A stretch of DNA of 6,181 nt from Caldilineaceae bacterium (lineage in GTDB: Bacteria > Chloroflexota > Anaerolineae > Caldilineales > Caldilineaceae), in assembly GCA_028819675.1 (NCBI GenBank), contig JAPPKT010000288.1, forward strand, positions 1 to 6,181. The letters are read 5' to 3'. Below are positions 6,181 through 6,181 of the stretch, in pieces. Position numbers and translations under genes: made by a program. The notes below the pieces were generated by a model. The model saw only the letters and a list, made by a program, of their open reading frames with translations, was not told the DNA's origin and did not search any database. Positions within the stretch are counted from its first letter, which is position 1; every line of letters begins with the position of its first letter.

Positions 6181-6181
6181 T

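Larger units (their letters stand above)
5856..6181. other. Non-coding, lower-GC downstream region
   Basis: I see no supportable gene on either strand in these 326 bases. The last 181 bases (6001-6181) are about 45% GC by count (82 of 181), against 60-70% in the genes. The region holds a likely terminator, a nested inverted repeat, a small 5-bp hairpin (6071-6075 with 6081-6085) and possibly the promoter of a gene beyond the window. Confidence 0.7.

Overview
This is a bacterial window with about 60% or higher GC in its genes. All five recognisable genes lie on the + strand. Together they look like one transport and carbohydrate-processing locus. The mix of an oligopeptide-type (Dpp/Opp) ABC importer, a LamG/putative-Ig protein and a GH32/GH43-like five-bladed propeller protein is of a kind common in Chloroflexota (for example Caldilineaceae-like environmental genomes) and in Planctomycetes-type bacteria. 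No marker here settles the phylum, so that placement is a low-confidence inference.

Layout: bases 1-140 are the 3' end of a gene that is probably the solute-binding protein of the transporter. A perfect 15-bp hairpin (155-189) separates it from two permease genes, DppB-like (230-1201) and DppC-like (1212-2153), which are 10 bases apart. After a 100-base gap comes a 720-residue protein (2254-4416, TTG start) built as LamG - putative Ig - putative Ig - LamG. It is followed 41 bases later by a 465-residue GH32/GH43-type beta-propeller protein (4458-5855, GTG start). A likely intrinsic terminator (5889-5918) closes the run. The last 326 bases contain no supportable gene, are clearly less GC-rich, and hold an unusual 84-base nested inverted repeat (5925-6008).

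How the genes may work together: the binding protein and the two permeases would form the capture and membrane parts of an importer. No ATPase gene is present in the window, so the ATPases must lie upstream or elsewhere. Neither of the last two proteins shows a signal peptide, and in-frame stops just upstream of their starts leave no room for one. A reasonable inference is that the transporter imports a glycoside or oligosaccharide, as some Dpp/Opp-family systems do, and that the two downstream proteins bind or process it in the cytoplasm. The substrate cannot be read from the sequence.

The most noteworthy points are the signal-less, internally duplicated LamG protein, the pairing of a peptide-type transporter with glycan-type proteins, and the two structured non-coding elements. 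I found no mobile element, CRISPR array, tRNA or rRNA.
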